A DNA stretch of 51,085 nt from Myxococcales bacterium. Its GTDB lineage: Bacteria > Myxococcota_A > Polyangia > Polyangiales > Polyangiaceae. A program made the position numbers and the translations under genes. Positions 43,745 to 51,085 of the stretch are shown piece after piece. Within the stretch, counting starts at the first letter, position 1. Each line of letters begins with the position of its first letter. The DNA lies in the NCBI GenBank assembly GCA_016212965.1, contig JACRDA010000063.1:1-51085 (forward strand), given 5' to 3'. The notes under the pieces were generated by a model that had not been told where the DNA came from, did no database searches, and saw only the letters and a program-made list of their open reading frames with translations.

Positions 43745-44251
43745 ATGCAGCCGAGCCTCCGCGACCCGTTCGTGGCACAGCGCCTCGCCGTCGCACTTCT
43801 GCTCGGCGGCATCGCGCTCCTCGTCCTCGAGGTTCGGGTCGAGCACCACGTCGTGCTCGCCGAGAAGACGCATGCATGGGCGCCCCTCATCTACGGCATG
43901 GCCATGCTCGCGCTCGGCGCGCTCGCCTTGCCTCTCTGGCGGCGCGGCGGGCGCCAAGCGATGGCGTGGGGGTTCGCCTTCGGCATCCTGCTCGGCGCGG
44001 TCGGCGTCTTCTTCCATGCCAAGGGTGAGCCCTTTTCTGCGGTCGCGGAGCTCTTCGGCATCGTCCTCCGCTCACCGGGCGACATCGTGACCGATGGTGG
44101 CGGGCCGCCAATCCTGGCGCCGCTCGCCTGGTCTGGATTGGGATTGCTGGGCGTGGTCGTGTGCCTACCTGTGGTTGCGCACGATCGCGCGCGCGGAAAC
44201 GGGGCGGCCGGCGGCGCTGACACGGGCGCGTCGTCCGGCGGCGCACGATGA
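43745..44251 (+). CDS. Hypothetical membrane protein, metal-resistance cluster
   Basis: 168 residues with four hydrophobic segments (about 13-32, 45-64, 70-92, 118-140) and a Gly/Ala/Ser-rich tail. There is an H-H pair early in the first loop (E-H-H-V-V) and a few further His, but no classic copper-transport motif. The family is not recognised. It starts 25 bp after the DUF5818-like gene; its stop lies 20 bp before the next lipoprotein start, so it belongs to the same operon. It may be a membrane partner of the small lipoproteins. Confidence 0.7.
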   Translation: MQPSLRDPFVAQRLAVALLLGGIALLVLEVRVEHHVVLAEKTHAWAPLIYGMAMLALGALALPLWRRGGRQAMAWGFAFGILLGAVGVFFHAKGEPFSAVAELFGIVLRSPGDIVTDGGGPPILAPLAWSGLGLLGVVVCLPVVAHDRARGNGAAGGADTGASSGGAR

Positions 44252-44271
44252 ACCGAACGGAGATGACCAAC

Positions 44272-44535
44272 ATGAGTAGTCGCATTCACATGGGTCTCAT
44301 CGCGCTCTGCGCGGGGGGTGTGGCCGTAGCCGCGGCGGCATGCTCGAAGGGCCAGCCACCGCAGCCGCCCGCGCCGCCGAGCGCGAACGCAGCGTCGGGC
44401 CCGACGGCCGCGTCGACGGTGGAGGGTGCGGTCTATGCCTGTCCGATGCATCCTGACCAGACAGCCCATGAGCCCGGTCGCTGCGCGACGTGCGGAATGC
44501 ACCTCGTCGAGAAGGGCGCGCCGGGCGCGCCCTGA
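44272..44535 (+). CDS. Small lipoprotein with heavy-metal-binding domain (second copy)
   Basis: 87 residues from ATG 44272, chosen because GGAG at 44259-44262 is 9 bp upstream; an ATG at 44248 overlapping the previous stop is possible. The signal ends A-A-A-C (lipobox). A Pro/Ala/Ser linker precedes Y-A-C-P-M-H-P...C-A-T-C-G-M-H-L, the same metal-binding domain as the protein at 36043 and the two domains of the CusB-like adaptor. It likely captures soft metal in the periplasm. Confidence 0.85.
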   Translation: MSSRIHMGLIALCAGGVAVAAAACSKGQPPQPPAPPSANAASGPTAASTVEGAVYACPMHPDQTAHEPGRCATCGMHLVEKGAPGAP

Positions 44536-44567
44536 CATCGCCTGGAACGCGTGAACGGAGGTGTCAC

Positions 44568-45296
44568 ATGATTGCCTGCGATAGTAGCTACGGCGCGTCA
44601 TGGCGCGGGCTCGTGTTCCCGTGGTGCCTCACCGTCGCGGCATGCGGCGCCGGCACACCCGGTGCCAATGCGCACGACATGAGCGTGGCGGGGCATCACG
44701 CGATGGCCGCGCACGAACATTCCGCGAGCGAGTCCCACGCGAGCCAATTCGATCCGGACGCAGCAACGGCCGCTGGCCGCTGCCGCGCCCTGCGCGCGGA
44801 CGGCGGGCCGCTCTGCTGGACTTCGCGCGTCAACCCGACCGCGCAGCACCAGAAGGACGCGGAAGCGCACGCGCGCATGGCAGCAGACCACCGCGCGGCC
44901 GCGCAGGCGCTCGTCGATGCCGAGCGCAAGTCGTGTGGCGGCGTCGCCCCGGAGGACCGAGACACGAGTCCCTTCTACCAACGTGAAGACGTGGTGCGCG
45001 TGGAGCCGCCCGAGGCGGGCGGCGCGGAGCCGCCACAGTCCGTCACGGTCGTGTTCAGGGCCGTCGACGGTCTCAGCCTCGAGGAGCTGCAGCTCGTCGT
45101 CGACTGTCATCTGGCGCGCAACGCCTCGCTCGGCCACGCGATGCCGGAGATGAGCTACTGCCCCCTCGCGCTCAAGGGCGTGACCGCCGACGTGGCCGCC
45201 GGAGCGGCCCCGGGAGAGCTCGCCGTCACGCTCCGGGCCTCGGACGCAGCCACGCGCGGCGAGCTCTGGCGGCGCGCCAAGGCCCTTTTGCCGTGA
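44568..45296 (+). CDS. His/Met-rich hypothetical lipoprotein
   Basis: 242 residues from ATG 44568, with GGAGG at 44557-44561. The signal ends V-A-A-C (lipobox). Next comes a His/Met-rich stretch (H-D-M-S-V-A-G-H-H-A-M-A-A-H-E-H) that could bind copper, then an Ala/Glu-rich helix and a C-terminal beta domain of about 90 residues with two Cys (D-C-H and Y-C-P). I do not recognise a family for the C-terminal domain. It is in the operon of small metal proteins, 32 bp after the previous gene. Confidence 0.75.
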   Translation: MIACDSSYGASWRGLVFPWCLTVAACGAGTPGANAHDMSVAGHHAMAAHEHSASESHASQFDPDAATAAGRCRALRADGGPLCWTSRVNPTAQHQKDAEAHARMAADHRAAAQALVDAERKSCGGVAPEDRDTSPFYQREDVVRVEPPEAGGAEPPQSVTVVFRAVDGLSLEELQLVVDCHLARNASLGHAMPEMSYCPLALKGVTADVAAGAAPGELAVTLRASDAATRGELWRRAKALLP

Positions 45297-45346
45297 GTCA
45301 CTCACGCCACGGGACACGGACTGAGAACCCAGCACAGGAGGAATCC

Positions 45347-45799
45347 ATGAAGTATTCGGTGATCGCAGGAGCCATGAGCTGTGCGCTCGTCGCGCTCGGT
45401 CTTGCAGCGTGTCGGCCCGACATGACCGGAGCCGACCAGATGCTCGGGCAAGTGGCCGACGCCCGGGCGGAGCTCGCCGCCCACCATGACGCGACGCAAG
45501 CGGCGACCTCGCTCCCCGACCTGCGACTCGAGGTCGGACGGCACGAGGTCGCGTGGGACGAGATCATGGCGGGCATGATGGACGCCATGGCGGACATGGG
45601 CATGTGCGGCGCCACGGCCGAGATGCAGAGCATGATGGACGACATGCACGGCATCGTGACAAACCACGACGCGGAGCTCGACGCCGCCACCGTGCTCGGA
45701 ACCGGGCAGGCAGCCTGCGACACGTACGTACTGGCCATGAACGACGAGCTCGACTCCATGATGGGCACCATGGACCAAGGCGGCTGCATGATGCAGTGA
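45347..45799 (+). CDS. Met-rich small lipoprotein, candidate copper binder
   Basis: 150 residues; AGGAGG just before ATG 45347. The signal ends L-A-A-C (lipobox). The mature protein is helical and packed with Met: M-A-G-M-M-D-A-M-A-D-M-G-M-C-G, then M-Q-S-M-M-D-D-M-H-G, and a C-terminal D-S-M-M-G-T-M...C-M-M. Met-rich helices bind Cu(I)/Ag(I) in the periplasm in other systems. No known family is evident. Likely a metal sponge or chaperone serving the efflux pump. Confidence 0.78.
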   Translation: MKYSVIAGAMSCALVALGLAACRPDMTGADQMLGQVADARAELAAHHDATQAATSLPDLRLEVGRHEVAWDEIMAGMMDAMADMGMCGATAEMQSMMDDMHGIVTNHDAELDAATVLGTGQAACDTYVLAMNDELDSMMGTMDQGGCMMQ

Positions 45800-45917
45800 C
45801 GCGCCGGGACGTCAGCGCGCCGCGCTCGCGGGTCCCCGCGGGCGCGGCGCCGACCCGCCGTGCGCGCTCGCTGCTACGCGCGCGCCATGCGCCACCCTTG
45901 TGGCGCCAGGAGCCTCG

Positions 45918-46613
45918 ATGCGCTCGAACGATGTGCCTGAAGCGCGGCCCGCCACGACGACCGGCGCCGTGAGCCTGCGTGAGCCGGGACGGCAGGTGCA
46001 ACGCTACGCGAGGCGCGCGCGCCGCTACGACCGCGAGACCTGGCTCGTCAACGCCCTCATCGGACGCGCCTGGCGGCGGCGTCTGTTCGACGGCGCCGCG
46101 GGCCGGCTGCTCGAGGTTGGCGTCGGCACGGGTGGGAATTTCCGCTTCTACCCGCCGGCGCTCGAGGCGCACGCCGTCGATCTCACCCCCGCGATGGTCG
46201 CGGTGGCCGAGGAGCGGGCCTGCGACCTCGGCACGCGCGTGACGCTCTCTGCGATGGATGTGTGCGCGCTCGATTTCCCGGACGCAAGTTTCGACCGCAT
46301 CGTCGCCACCTGCGTGTTCTGCTCGGTACCCGATCCGGTAGCCGGCTTCCGCGAGCTCCGGCGGGTTCTCCGACCCGGCGGTCAAGTGCGTCTCATCGAG
46401 CACATGCGCCCCGAGAGCCGTCTCCTCGGTCCCATCTTCGACCGCCTCGACGGCCCCTTCTACCGGCGCATGGGCTTTCACATCGCGCGCCGGACCCTCG
46501 GCGCCATCGCCGAGGCCGGGCTCGCCGTGCGCGTCGACCGCGTGCGGCTCTTCGGCATCTTCCACTACCTCGAGTTCGAGAACGGAGCGGGATCATCGTG
46601 TGCTGTCTCCTGA
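45918..46613 (+). CDS. Class I SAM-dependent methyltransferase (UbiE/PmtA-like)
   Basis: 231 residues; AGGAG at 45908-45912 supports ATG 45918. The SAM site is L-L-E-V-G-V-G-T-G-G-N, followed by the acidic A-V-D-L and F-P-D-A-S-F-D-R-I-V. The pattern Y-D-R-E-T-W at the start and L-R-P-G-G-Q-V-R-L-I-E-H recall the phospholipid N-methyltransferase/UbiE group. It likely methylates a lipid or quinone at the membrane. It follows the Met-rich lipoprotein by 118 bp; why it lies in a metal island is unclear. A small membrane gene overlaps its end. Confidence 0.88.
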   Translation: MRSNDVPEARPATTTGAVSLREPGRQVQRYARRARRYDRETWLVNALIGRAWRRRLFDGAAGRLLEVGVGTGGNFRFYPPALEAHAVDLTPAMVAVAEERACDLGTRVTLSAMDVCALDFPDASFDRIVATCVFCSVPDPVAGFRELRRVLRPGGQVRLIEHMRPESRLLGPIFDRLDGPFYRRMGFHIARRTLGAIAEAGLAVRVDRVRLFGIFHYLEFENGAGSSCAVS

Positions 46614-46771
46614 CCGTCCTCCTCGCGGCGCTCGTGTTGCTGGTCGCCGCGCCGTTTCTGCTCGGCGCGCGGCTCTTGCGCCTGGTGCGCCGAGGGGTGA
46701 CGAGGCGCCCCGCCGGCGTCACGGGCGAGGCCCCGCCCGGCACGGGTCCGGTCCGAAGCGGCCCCGCCTGA
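46598..46771 (+). CDS. Small membrane protein overlapping the methyltransferase
   Basis: 57 residues from GTG 46598, preceded by GGAGCGGG at 46584-46591. It starts C-C-L-L-T-V, has one membrane segment (about 3-24), a basic stretch (R-L-L-R-L-V-R-R-G) and a Gly/Pro-rich end. Overlap with the methyltransferase stop by 16 bp suggests coupled translation. There is no known family; it may be a membrane anchor for its partner. Being short, it could also be chance, but the start context favours it. Confidence 0.5.
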   Translation: MCCLLTVLLAALVLLVAAPFLLGARLLRLVRRGVTRRPAGVTGEAPPGTGPVRSGPA

Positions 46772-46848
46772 TCTGCGCTGCCCGGCACGCCCGGTCCAGC
46801 GTACCGAACCTGCCTTGATTGGCAGACGACCCAGCGTGCGCGGTTCAC

Positions 46849-46890
46849 AATAGTCTCAACGACTGCTGACTAGTCTCGAGTCGTCGACTC
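46849..46890 (+). promoter_or_regulatory. Upstream element with AATAGTCTCAA and a direct half-site
   Basis: AATAGTCTCAA (46849-46859) is identical to 11 bp of the site at 36371. A near copy ACTAGTCTC begins 20 bp later at 46869, two helical turns on, followed by a GAGTCGTCGACTC palindrome (46878-46890). It sits about 75 bp before a sigma-54 promoter at 46953, as expected for an NtrC-type enhancer. The regulator is inferred. Confidence 0.65.
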
Positions 46891-46952
46891 GGTGCTGCGC
46901 CTCGGATCGCGATTCCGCCCAGGCCCCGCGGCGGCGCCGAGCACAGTATCGC

Positions 46953-46968
46953 TGGCATGGCCCGTGCT
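46953..46968 (+). promoter_or_regulatory. Sigma-54 promoter of the serine-protease gene
   Basis: TGGCAT-GGCCC-GTGCT keeps the invariant GG and GC 10 nt apart and differs from the consensus at two weaker positions. Transcription would start near 46980, giving a leader of about 95 nt before the protease start at 47075. Confidence 0.7.
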
Positions 46969-47074
46969 AGCGCGCGGCCGGGCGCCGTCGACACCACGAG
47001 CTCATCGCGTCGAGGCCGGCCCGCAAAGCCTGACGACCGCCGCGTATCCGCCGCGGACCGAGGAGATGCTCACC

Positions 47075-48310
47075 GTGAACCATGCTCATCTGCGAGGGCA
47101 GCGCCCCCTCGCGCTCGCCTTCGTGTGCCTCGCCGGGCTCGGCTGTACGAGCTCCGAGCGCTCCACCACCGACGAGGTTCTCACCGCGCAGGCGCCGATC
47201 ATGGGGGGCTACGTCGAAGAGGACGACACCGCAGTCGTGGGCCTCTACGACATGCAGAGCGGCAGCATGTGCTCGGGGTCGCTCCTCGCGCCGAACCTGG
47301 TCCTCACGGCCCGGCACTGCGTGTCGTCGAGCCCGGAGAGCGTCGCCTGCGGGAGCGCAACGCCTGGTGGCATCCACCCGGCAAGCGGCTTCTACGTCAC
47401 GACGGAGGCAGCGTTTCCTTCCGCCGCATCCGGCTACCATGCGGCACGTGAGGTGGTGGGCCTGCCCCTGGATCCCGCCTCGCCCGACCCGCTGCTCAAC
47501 GAGGAGGACCTCTGCGGCCGTGATCAGGCCCTCATCATCCTCGTCGACAACATCGAGCCGAGCGAGGCGGCGCCCCTCGTCCCGCGCGTCGATTCGTCGC
47601 TCGCGGCGGGCGATGGCTACTCCGCCATCGGGTATGGCGCCACGAACGACGCGGGCTCGGGCTCCGGCAGGCGCCGGCGGCGAGACGGCCTGTTCGTCGA
47701 CTGCGTCGCCGACGCCTGCCCCGCGTACTCCACGAAGCGCTCGGAGTGGATCGGCGACACGGGGATCTGTCAGGGCGACTCCGGCGGTCCGGCGATCGAC
47801 CTGGCGAACAGGGTCGTCGGCGTCACTTCGCGCGGAAGCTACGGCTGCGACAGTCCCGTCTACGGTCACGTGTTCGGCTGGGCCGATTGGCTCAAGGAGA
47901 CGGCGATCTACGCCGCCGGGCTCGGCGGCTATGCGCCGCCACCCTGGGCGACGGGCTGGCCCACCTCGCCCGAGTACGGCGGGACGGTTGGCTCGGCCTG
48001 CGACTCGCCGGAGTGCACGTCCGGCATCTGTGTCACCGGCGTGCAGCCAACCTGTACGCGACTTTGCGATGCGACGACCCCTTGCCCGGAGGGCTACTTC
48101 TGCGACGAGGGCAACGTCGGCGTGTGCCTCGAGGTACCTGCCCTGCCCGAACAGCCGGTTGCGGCGACAGAAGAAGCCACCGCAGGCTGCGCGATCGCGG
48201 CTTCGCCGTGCGCGCCGTCATCGAGCCGTGGCACCCCGTGGGCGGGCGCGCTCGCGCTCGGAGGGTTCGTCGCCTGGCTGCGCCGCCGGCGCCGCTGGAC
48301 CGCGCGATGA
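47075..48310 (+). CDS. Trypsin-like serine protease, lipoprotein with MYXO-CTERM-type tail
   Basis: 411 residues from GTG 47075, chosen because AGGAG at 47061-47065 is 9 bp upstream; an ATG at 47066 directly abuts the same site. The signal ends L-G-C (lipobox). S1 protease domain: M-G-G start, H81 in T-A-R-H-C, Asp in D-Q-A-L-I, S236 in G-D-S-G-G-P. A Cys-rich segment (six or more Cys) follows, then a Cys, linker, hydrophobic helix and R-R-R-R-R tail, a MYXO-CTERM pattern. It thus seems anchored by both ends, or the tail is processed. A sigma-54 promoter and a shared enhancer motif tie it to the metal island. Confidence 0.9.
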   Translation: MNHAHLRGQRPLALAFVCLAGLGCTSSERSTTDEVLTAQAPIMGGYVEEDDTAVVGLYDMQSGSMCSGSLLAPNLVLTARHCVSSSPESVACGSATPGGIHPASGFYVTTEAAFPSAASGYHAAREVVGLPLDPASPDPLLNEEDLCGRDQALIILVDNIEPSEAAPLVPRVDSSLAAGDGYSAIGYGATNDAGSGSGRRRRRDGLFVDCVADACPAYSTKRSEWIGDTGICQGDSGGPAIDLANRVVGVTSRGSYGCDSPVYGHVFGWADWLKETAIYAAGLGGYAPPPWATGWPTSPEYGGTVGSACDSPECTSGICVTGVQPTCTRLCDATTPCPEGYFCDEGNVGVCLEVPALPEQPVAATEEATAGCAIAASPCAPSSSRGTPWAGALALGGFVAWLRRRRRWTAR

Positions 48311-48813
48311 CCAGCACGTCCCGACCCGCCGATGCATCCGCCGCCTGACGCCAGCGGCGCGCGCAGCTGGCGCCTCCGCGCCTGACGGACAGCAACACCG
48401 TGGCATGCACCTTGTGCCGGTGCCGAACGGCTCGGGGCGCGGCCGTCCGGGCCCGGGCCCGTGCCCGTCGATGAGGTGGCCAATACGCCTCATTTCGACG
48501 AAGCCAACCGGCGTAATTGACGGCGCAGGCGCAGGAAGTACGCGAAATACGGTCAGGAGCCTCTGGCCCGAGGCTTGCAGCGACGCTTCGGCGTGGTCCA
48601 CGCAGTGATGGCGAGCAACGTGCGCCCGCCGGCGCGCATCTTGCGCCTCCGTTGAAGGCGATCCGTCGACCACAGGTGCGAGGTGAACATGGATCCCGAG
48701 CGACACCCCGTAGGGTGCGCGCCTGCCCTTGCGCGCCACTCGCACGCTGTGAACCGCGACCGCGCCCTCGGGCGCGCGCGGACGAGCTGCAGCCGCGCCC
48801 GGGGCGCCGCACC
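48311..48813. other. Intergenic region between convergent genes, no gene seen
   Basis: About 500 bp with no supportable coding frame on either strand; all open frames are Arg-rich shadows. A 7-bp stem CGCCAGC/GCTGGCG with a 10-nt loop lies at 48349-48372, just after the protease, and could help end transcription, but no T-run follows. The middle (about 48480-48550) is less GC-rich than its surroundings. A GGGCCCGGGCCC run lies at about 48448-48465. Confidence 0.5.
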
Positions 48814-50256
48814 CTACCCGCCGACGGCGCGGCCGCGCCGCGCGGCGGGGCCACTCGGCGGCTCGACCCCCTCGCGGCGTATCCCGTACTTGGCCACACG
48901 GTTCGCGAGGACATGGCGGGGCACACGGAGATACCGCGCCGCGAGGCCGAGGTTCCCGTGCTGACCCGCGAGCACCCGCTCGATGACGCGCCTTTCGAGG
49001 TCCACGAGGCTGAGCCCGTCCGCCGGCAGCGGCGGCCAGCAGTCCAGGCACGGCTGCTGCGAACGGATGGGATACGCCGGACCGGCTGCAACCGCCGGCT
49101 CCGCCGGCAGCTGCGCGGTCACGAGACGGTCGCCTTCGCACAACGTGACGAGCCGCTCACACACGTTGTGCAACTGGCGCACGTTGCCCGGCCACGCGCG
49201 CCCACGCAGTGCCGCGATGACGTCCTCCGGTACCGCGAGCTCACGTCCCTCCGACAGCTCCCCCACGAAGTGCCGCACCAGGGGCTCGACCTCCTCGAGC
49301 CGCTCGCGCAACGGCGGCAGCGCGATGTCCACGACCTTGAGCCGGTAAAGCAGGTCCGCGCGGAACTGGCCCGCCGCCACGAGCTCGACGAGATCGCGGT
49401 GTGTGGCAGCGACCACGCGGACGTCGACCTCGACGGCGCGGTCGGCGCCGAGCACATCCACGACGCCGTCCTGGAGCACGCGCAAGAGCCGCCCCTGCAC
49501 CGCCCGCGGGAGCTCACCAATCTCGTCGAGAAAAATGGTGCCGCCGTGCGCCTGCCGGAACCGCCCCGTCCGTTCCCGGATGGCCCCGGTGAAACTGCCT
49601 ACCGCGTGCCCGAAGAGCTCGGACTCGATGAGCTGGGGCGGGATCGCCGCGCAGTTGACCACGACGAAGGGCCGACGCGCGCGGCGACTGCGCGCGTGCA
49701 CGCGCCGCGCGATGAGCTCCTTGCCGGTCCCGGTCTCGCCCGTGACGAGCACCGTGATGTCCGTCGGTGCCACGCGGTCGCAGATCTCCAGCACCCGGCT
49801 CATGGCCGGCGACGCCACGACCATGGCGCGCTCGACACCGCCTCCGGCGGCCCGCAGGGCCCGCACGTCGGCGCGCAGCGCCGCGCGCTCGAGCGCCCGC
49901 TCGACCCGCAGGAGCAACTCCTGCCGTCCGAACGGCTTCGGCACGAAGTCCTGCGCGCCGAGTCGCATGGCGGCGACGGCGGTCTCGAGATCTGCAAACG
50001 CAGTCACCAGGATCACGGGCACCTCCGGGGCGCGTGCCTGCACGGCGCGCAGCACGCCCATCCCGTCGAGGCCAGGAAGGCGCAGGTCCGTGATGACGAC
50101 CGCGTGACGCACCGGATTGAAGACGGCCGCGGCGCGCGTTCCGTTCTCCTCGACGTCGACCTCGTAGCCGGCGCCGCGCAGATTGAAGACCGCAACCTCC
50201 CGCCCCGATCGGTCGTCCTCCACGAGCAGCACGTGGCTTCTGGCCTCGATCGTCAT
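48814..50256 (-). CDS. NtrC-type sigma-54 response regulator (second copy)
   Basis: 480 residues from ATG 50256. Receiver with E-D-D and D57; AAA+ with G-E-T-G-T-G-K-E, the sigma-54 loop G-S-F-T-G-A (Ser in place of Ala), F-L-D-E-I-G and W-P-G-N-V-R; Fis-type helix-turn-helix ending K-Y-G-I-R-R-E. It is a close paralogue of the protein at 33450 across its length, with a longer basic tail. Its position beside three sigma-54 promoters makes it the best candidate regulator of the metal regulon, binding AATAGTCTC-type sites (inference). The upstream gene overlaps it by 4 bp (ATGA) but is not a recognisable kinase. Confidence 0.93.
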   Translation of the reverse strand: MTIEARSHVLLVEDDRSGREVAVFNLRGAGYEVDVEENGTRAAAVFNPVRHAVVITDLRLPGLDGMGVLRAVQARAPEVPVILVTAFADLETAVAAMRLGAQDFVPKPFGRQELLLRVERALERAALRADVRALRAAGGGVERAMVVASPAMSRVLEICDRVAPTDITVLVTGETGTGKELIARRVHARSRRARRPFVVVNCAAIPPQLIESELFGHAVGSFTGAIRERTGRFRQAHGGTIFLDEIGELPRAVQGRLLRVLQDGVVDVLGADRAVEVDVRVVAATHRDLVELVAAGQFRADLLYRLKVVDIALPPLRERLEEVEPLVRHFVGELSEGRELAVPEDVIAALRGRAWPGNVRQLHNVCERLVTLCEGDRLVTAQLPAEPAVAAGPAYPIRSQQPCLDCWPPLPADGLSLVDLERRVIERVLAGQHGNLGLAARYLRVPRHVLANRVAKYGIRREGVEPPSGPAARRGRAVGG

Positions 50257-50885
50257 CGCCGGCCCTCTCCACGCTCCTCAAGGAGGTGGCTCACGGAATC
50301 GCGTGAGGTGTCGATGGCCGCTCCGAGCTCCTCGAGGCGGTCGCGCATCGCCCGCACGCAGGGCAGAGCCTCGATGTCGACCCCTTCGACCGCGTGGTCG
50401 TGGCGGTAGACAGCCACGCGCAGGCGCACCGGAACGACCCGCGAGGTCTGCGGCCCGACCGCCGAAGCGCCGGGACTGCGCACGACCGTGGCACACGGTC
50501 CACGGAGCGCGTGCTCCGCGATGTCCGCGAGAGCCGCGCACACCAGGGCTTCCGCAGCGGGCGTCCCGTACCAAATCCACAGAATCGGCAGTGCCATGCC
50601 GCTGAGCTCGACCTCGTGGCCCCCGCTGCGATTGACGCCAGCGTCGTCCCGCCGTTCGGCGCTGTGGAGCGACCAGGACACGCGGTATGCGCGCACGAGC
50701 GCGCCCAACCCAGGCCGATCGCGCGCCCGACGGCCCGAGGCCGATGGCTGCGCGGCGCCGCCCGGCATGACTGGATGCGGCAGGGCGCCGTCCGATGCCG
50801 CCCATTCGTGCAGCAGCGATACTGCCTGATCCATTCTGCTGCGCATTTCGCCCTGACCTCCCGGCTGCGTGGCACCTCGTTGCAC
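50253..50885 (-). CDS. Unknown protein coupled to the sigma-54 regulator
   Basis: About 210 residues from GTG 50885; ATGs at 50846 and 50834 are alternatives. Its stop overlaps the regulator start (ATGA), so it is the partner in the usual kinase position. Yet no H-box, N-box or G-box is visible. The first 35 residues are helical; the middle has V-S-W-S-L-H and L-P-I-L-W-I-W-Y-G; the C-terminus has a strand pair (V-R-L-R-V-A-V-Y-R-H-D-H) and a final acidic helix. It may be a ligand-sensing partner or a decayed kinase. The frame stays open further upstream without a start codon, which hints at a frameshift. Confidence 0.55.
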   Translation of the reverse strand: MQRGATQPGGQGEMRSRMDQAVSLLHEWAASDGALPHPVMPGGAAQPSASGRRARDRPGLGALVRAYRVSWSLHSAERRDDAGVNRSGGHEVELSGMALPILWIWYGTPAAEALVCAALADIAEHALRGPCATVVRSPGASAVGPQTSRVVPVRLRVAVYRHDHAVEGVDIEALPCVRAMRDRLEELGAAIDTSRDSVSHLLEERGEGRR

Positions 50886-51085
50886 GAGGCGTGCCAGCCG
50901 CTCCAGACGCCTGGCGCGCGCGGGGCGATACCTTGGCCTGCGCCTCGATGATGGCCGCCTGCCGCGCGATCAACGCAGCCTGCTCGGCAATCAGCTCGTC
51001 GCGAGGATCGCGCGCCACGCGCTACTGAATGCCTGAACAGCGCACCCAAGGGAAGCACCTCCGACACCGCCAGTTACGAATGGAA
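50886..51085 (-). other. Window edge; possible displaced N-terminal coding frame
   Basis: On the minus strand, GTG 51018 opens a frame reading D-E-L-I-A-E-Q-A-A-L-I-A-R-Q-A-A-I-I-E, a clear coiled-coil helix with good codon bias to about 50932. After that this frame turns Arg/Ala-rich and random, while the +1 frame gives L-E-R-L-A-R-L-V-Q-R, leading into the gene at 50253. Either one base is extra near 50930, or this is the start of another gene; IS66 transposases begin with a similar helix, but no other IS66 part is present. Confidence 0.4.

Noticed and set aside
48401..48416. Sigma-54-like TGGCAT-N5-TTGTG
   Set aside because: The invariant GC at -12 reads GT, and no gene follows on that strand.
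48517..50409. Plus-strand frame of 630 codons
   Set aside because: It is the antisense shadow of the sigma-54 regulator, with no family motif.
50932..51018. IS66 transposase fragment
   Set aside because: The Gln/Ala/Ile coiled-coil start is similar, but coiled coils are not specific and no further IS66 sequence or inverted repeat is visible.

Overview
The window is about 51 kb of very GC-rich DNA with dense gene packing, strong G/C bias at third codon positions and several traits typical of Myxococcota, probably the Polyangia/Sorangiineae side. These traits are two proteins with MYXO-CTERM-like tails, two transmembrane Hanks-type Ser/Thr kinases, two NtrC-type sigma-54 response regulators, an abundance of short-lipobox lipoproteins, and PilT- and GspE/PilB-like ATPases. 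The assignment rests on these traits, not on a marker gene.

Region 1 (1-22 kb) reads as ordinary chromosome. It holds hypothetical secreted proteins, a 42-bp tandem repeat, a membrane M48 peptidase with a helical-repeat N-terminus, a zinc-ribbon membrane protein, and RNase R broken by an in-frame TAG. These are followed by a kinase/helical-repeat pair, UbiB, a compact GspE/PilB-like ATPase with a small lipoprotein, a polysaccharide deacetylase, a radical SAM protein, an M28 peptidase, an isochorismatase-fold hydrolase and a VWA lipoprotein.

Region 2 (22.2-24.3 kb) is a small accessory island at the 3' end of a tRNA-Gly(CCC) gene. Three overlapping minus-strand genes lie there, the first resembling a Tse2-type ADP-ribosyltransferase-fold toxin.

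Region 3 (24.2-36 kb) holds an EamA transporter, a matrixin-like protease, a second kinase, a divergent acyltransferase/SDR pair, a PilT-like ATPase, a patatin phospholipase, an NTF2-like lipoprotein, and a sigma-54 response regulator overlapping its histidine kinase.

Region 4 (36-51 kb) is a copper/silver-type metal-resistance island. It contains a CusC-CusB-CusA-like RND efflux operon, two small lipoproteins with a heavy-metal-binding (CPMHP...CPxCGM) domain, and a run of small Met/His/Cys-rich lipoproteins and membrane proteins. A methyltransferase, a lipoprotein serine protease and a second NtrC-type regulator complete it. Three transcription units here are preceded by close matches to the sigma-54 promoter (GG-N10-GC). 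Two of these also carry an upstream AATAGTCTCAA element, once as part of a 9-bp inverted repeat. I read this as a sigma-54, NtrC-controlled metal-stress regulon linking efflux, periplasmic metal binding and a surface protease. The regulator assignment is inference.
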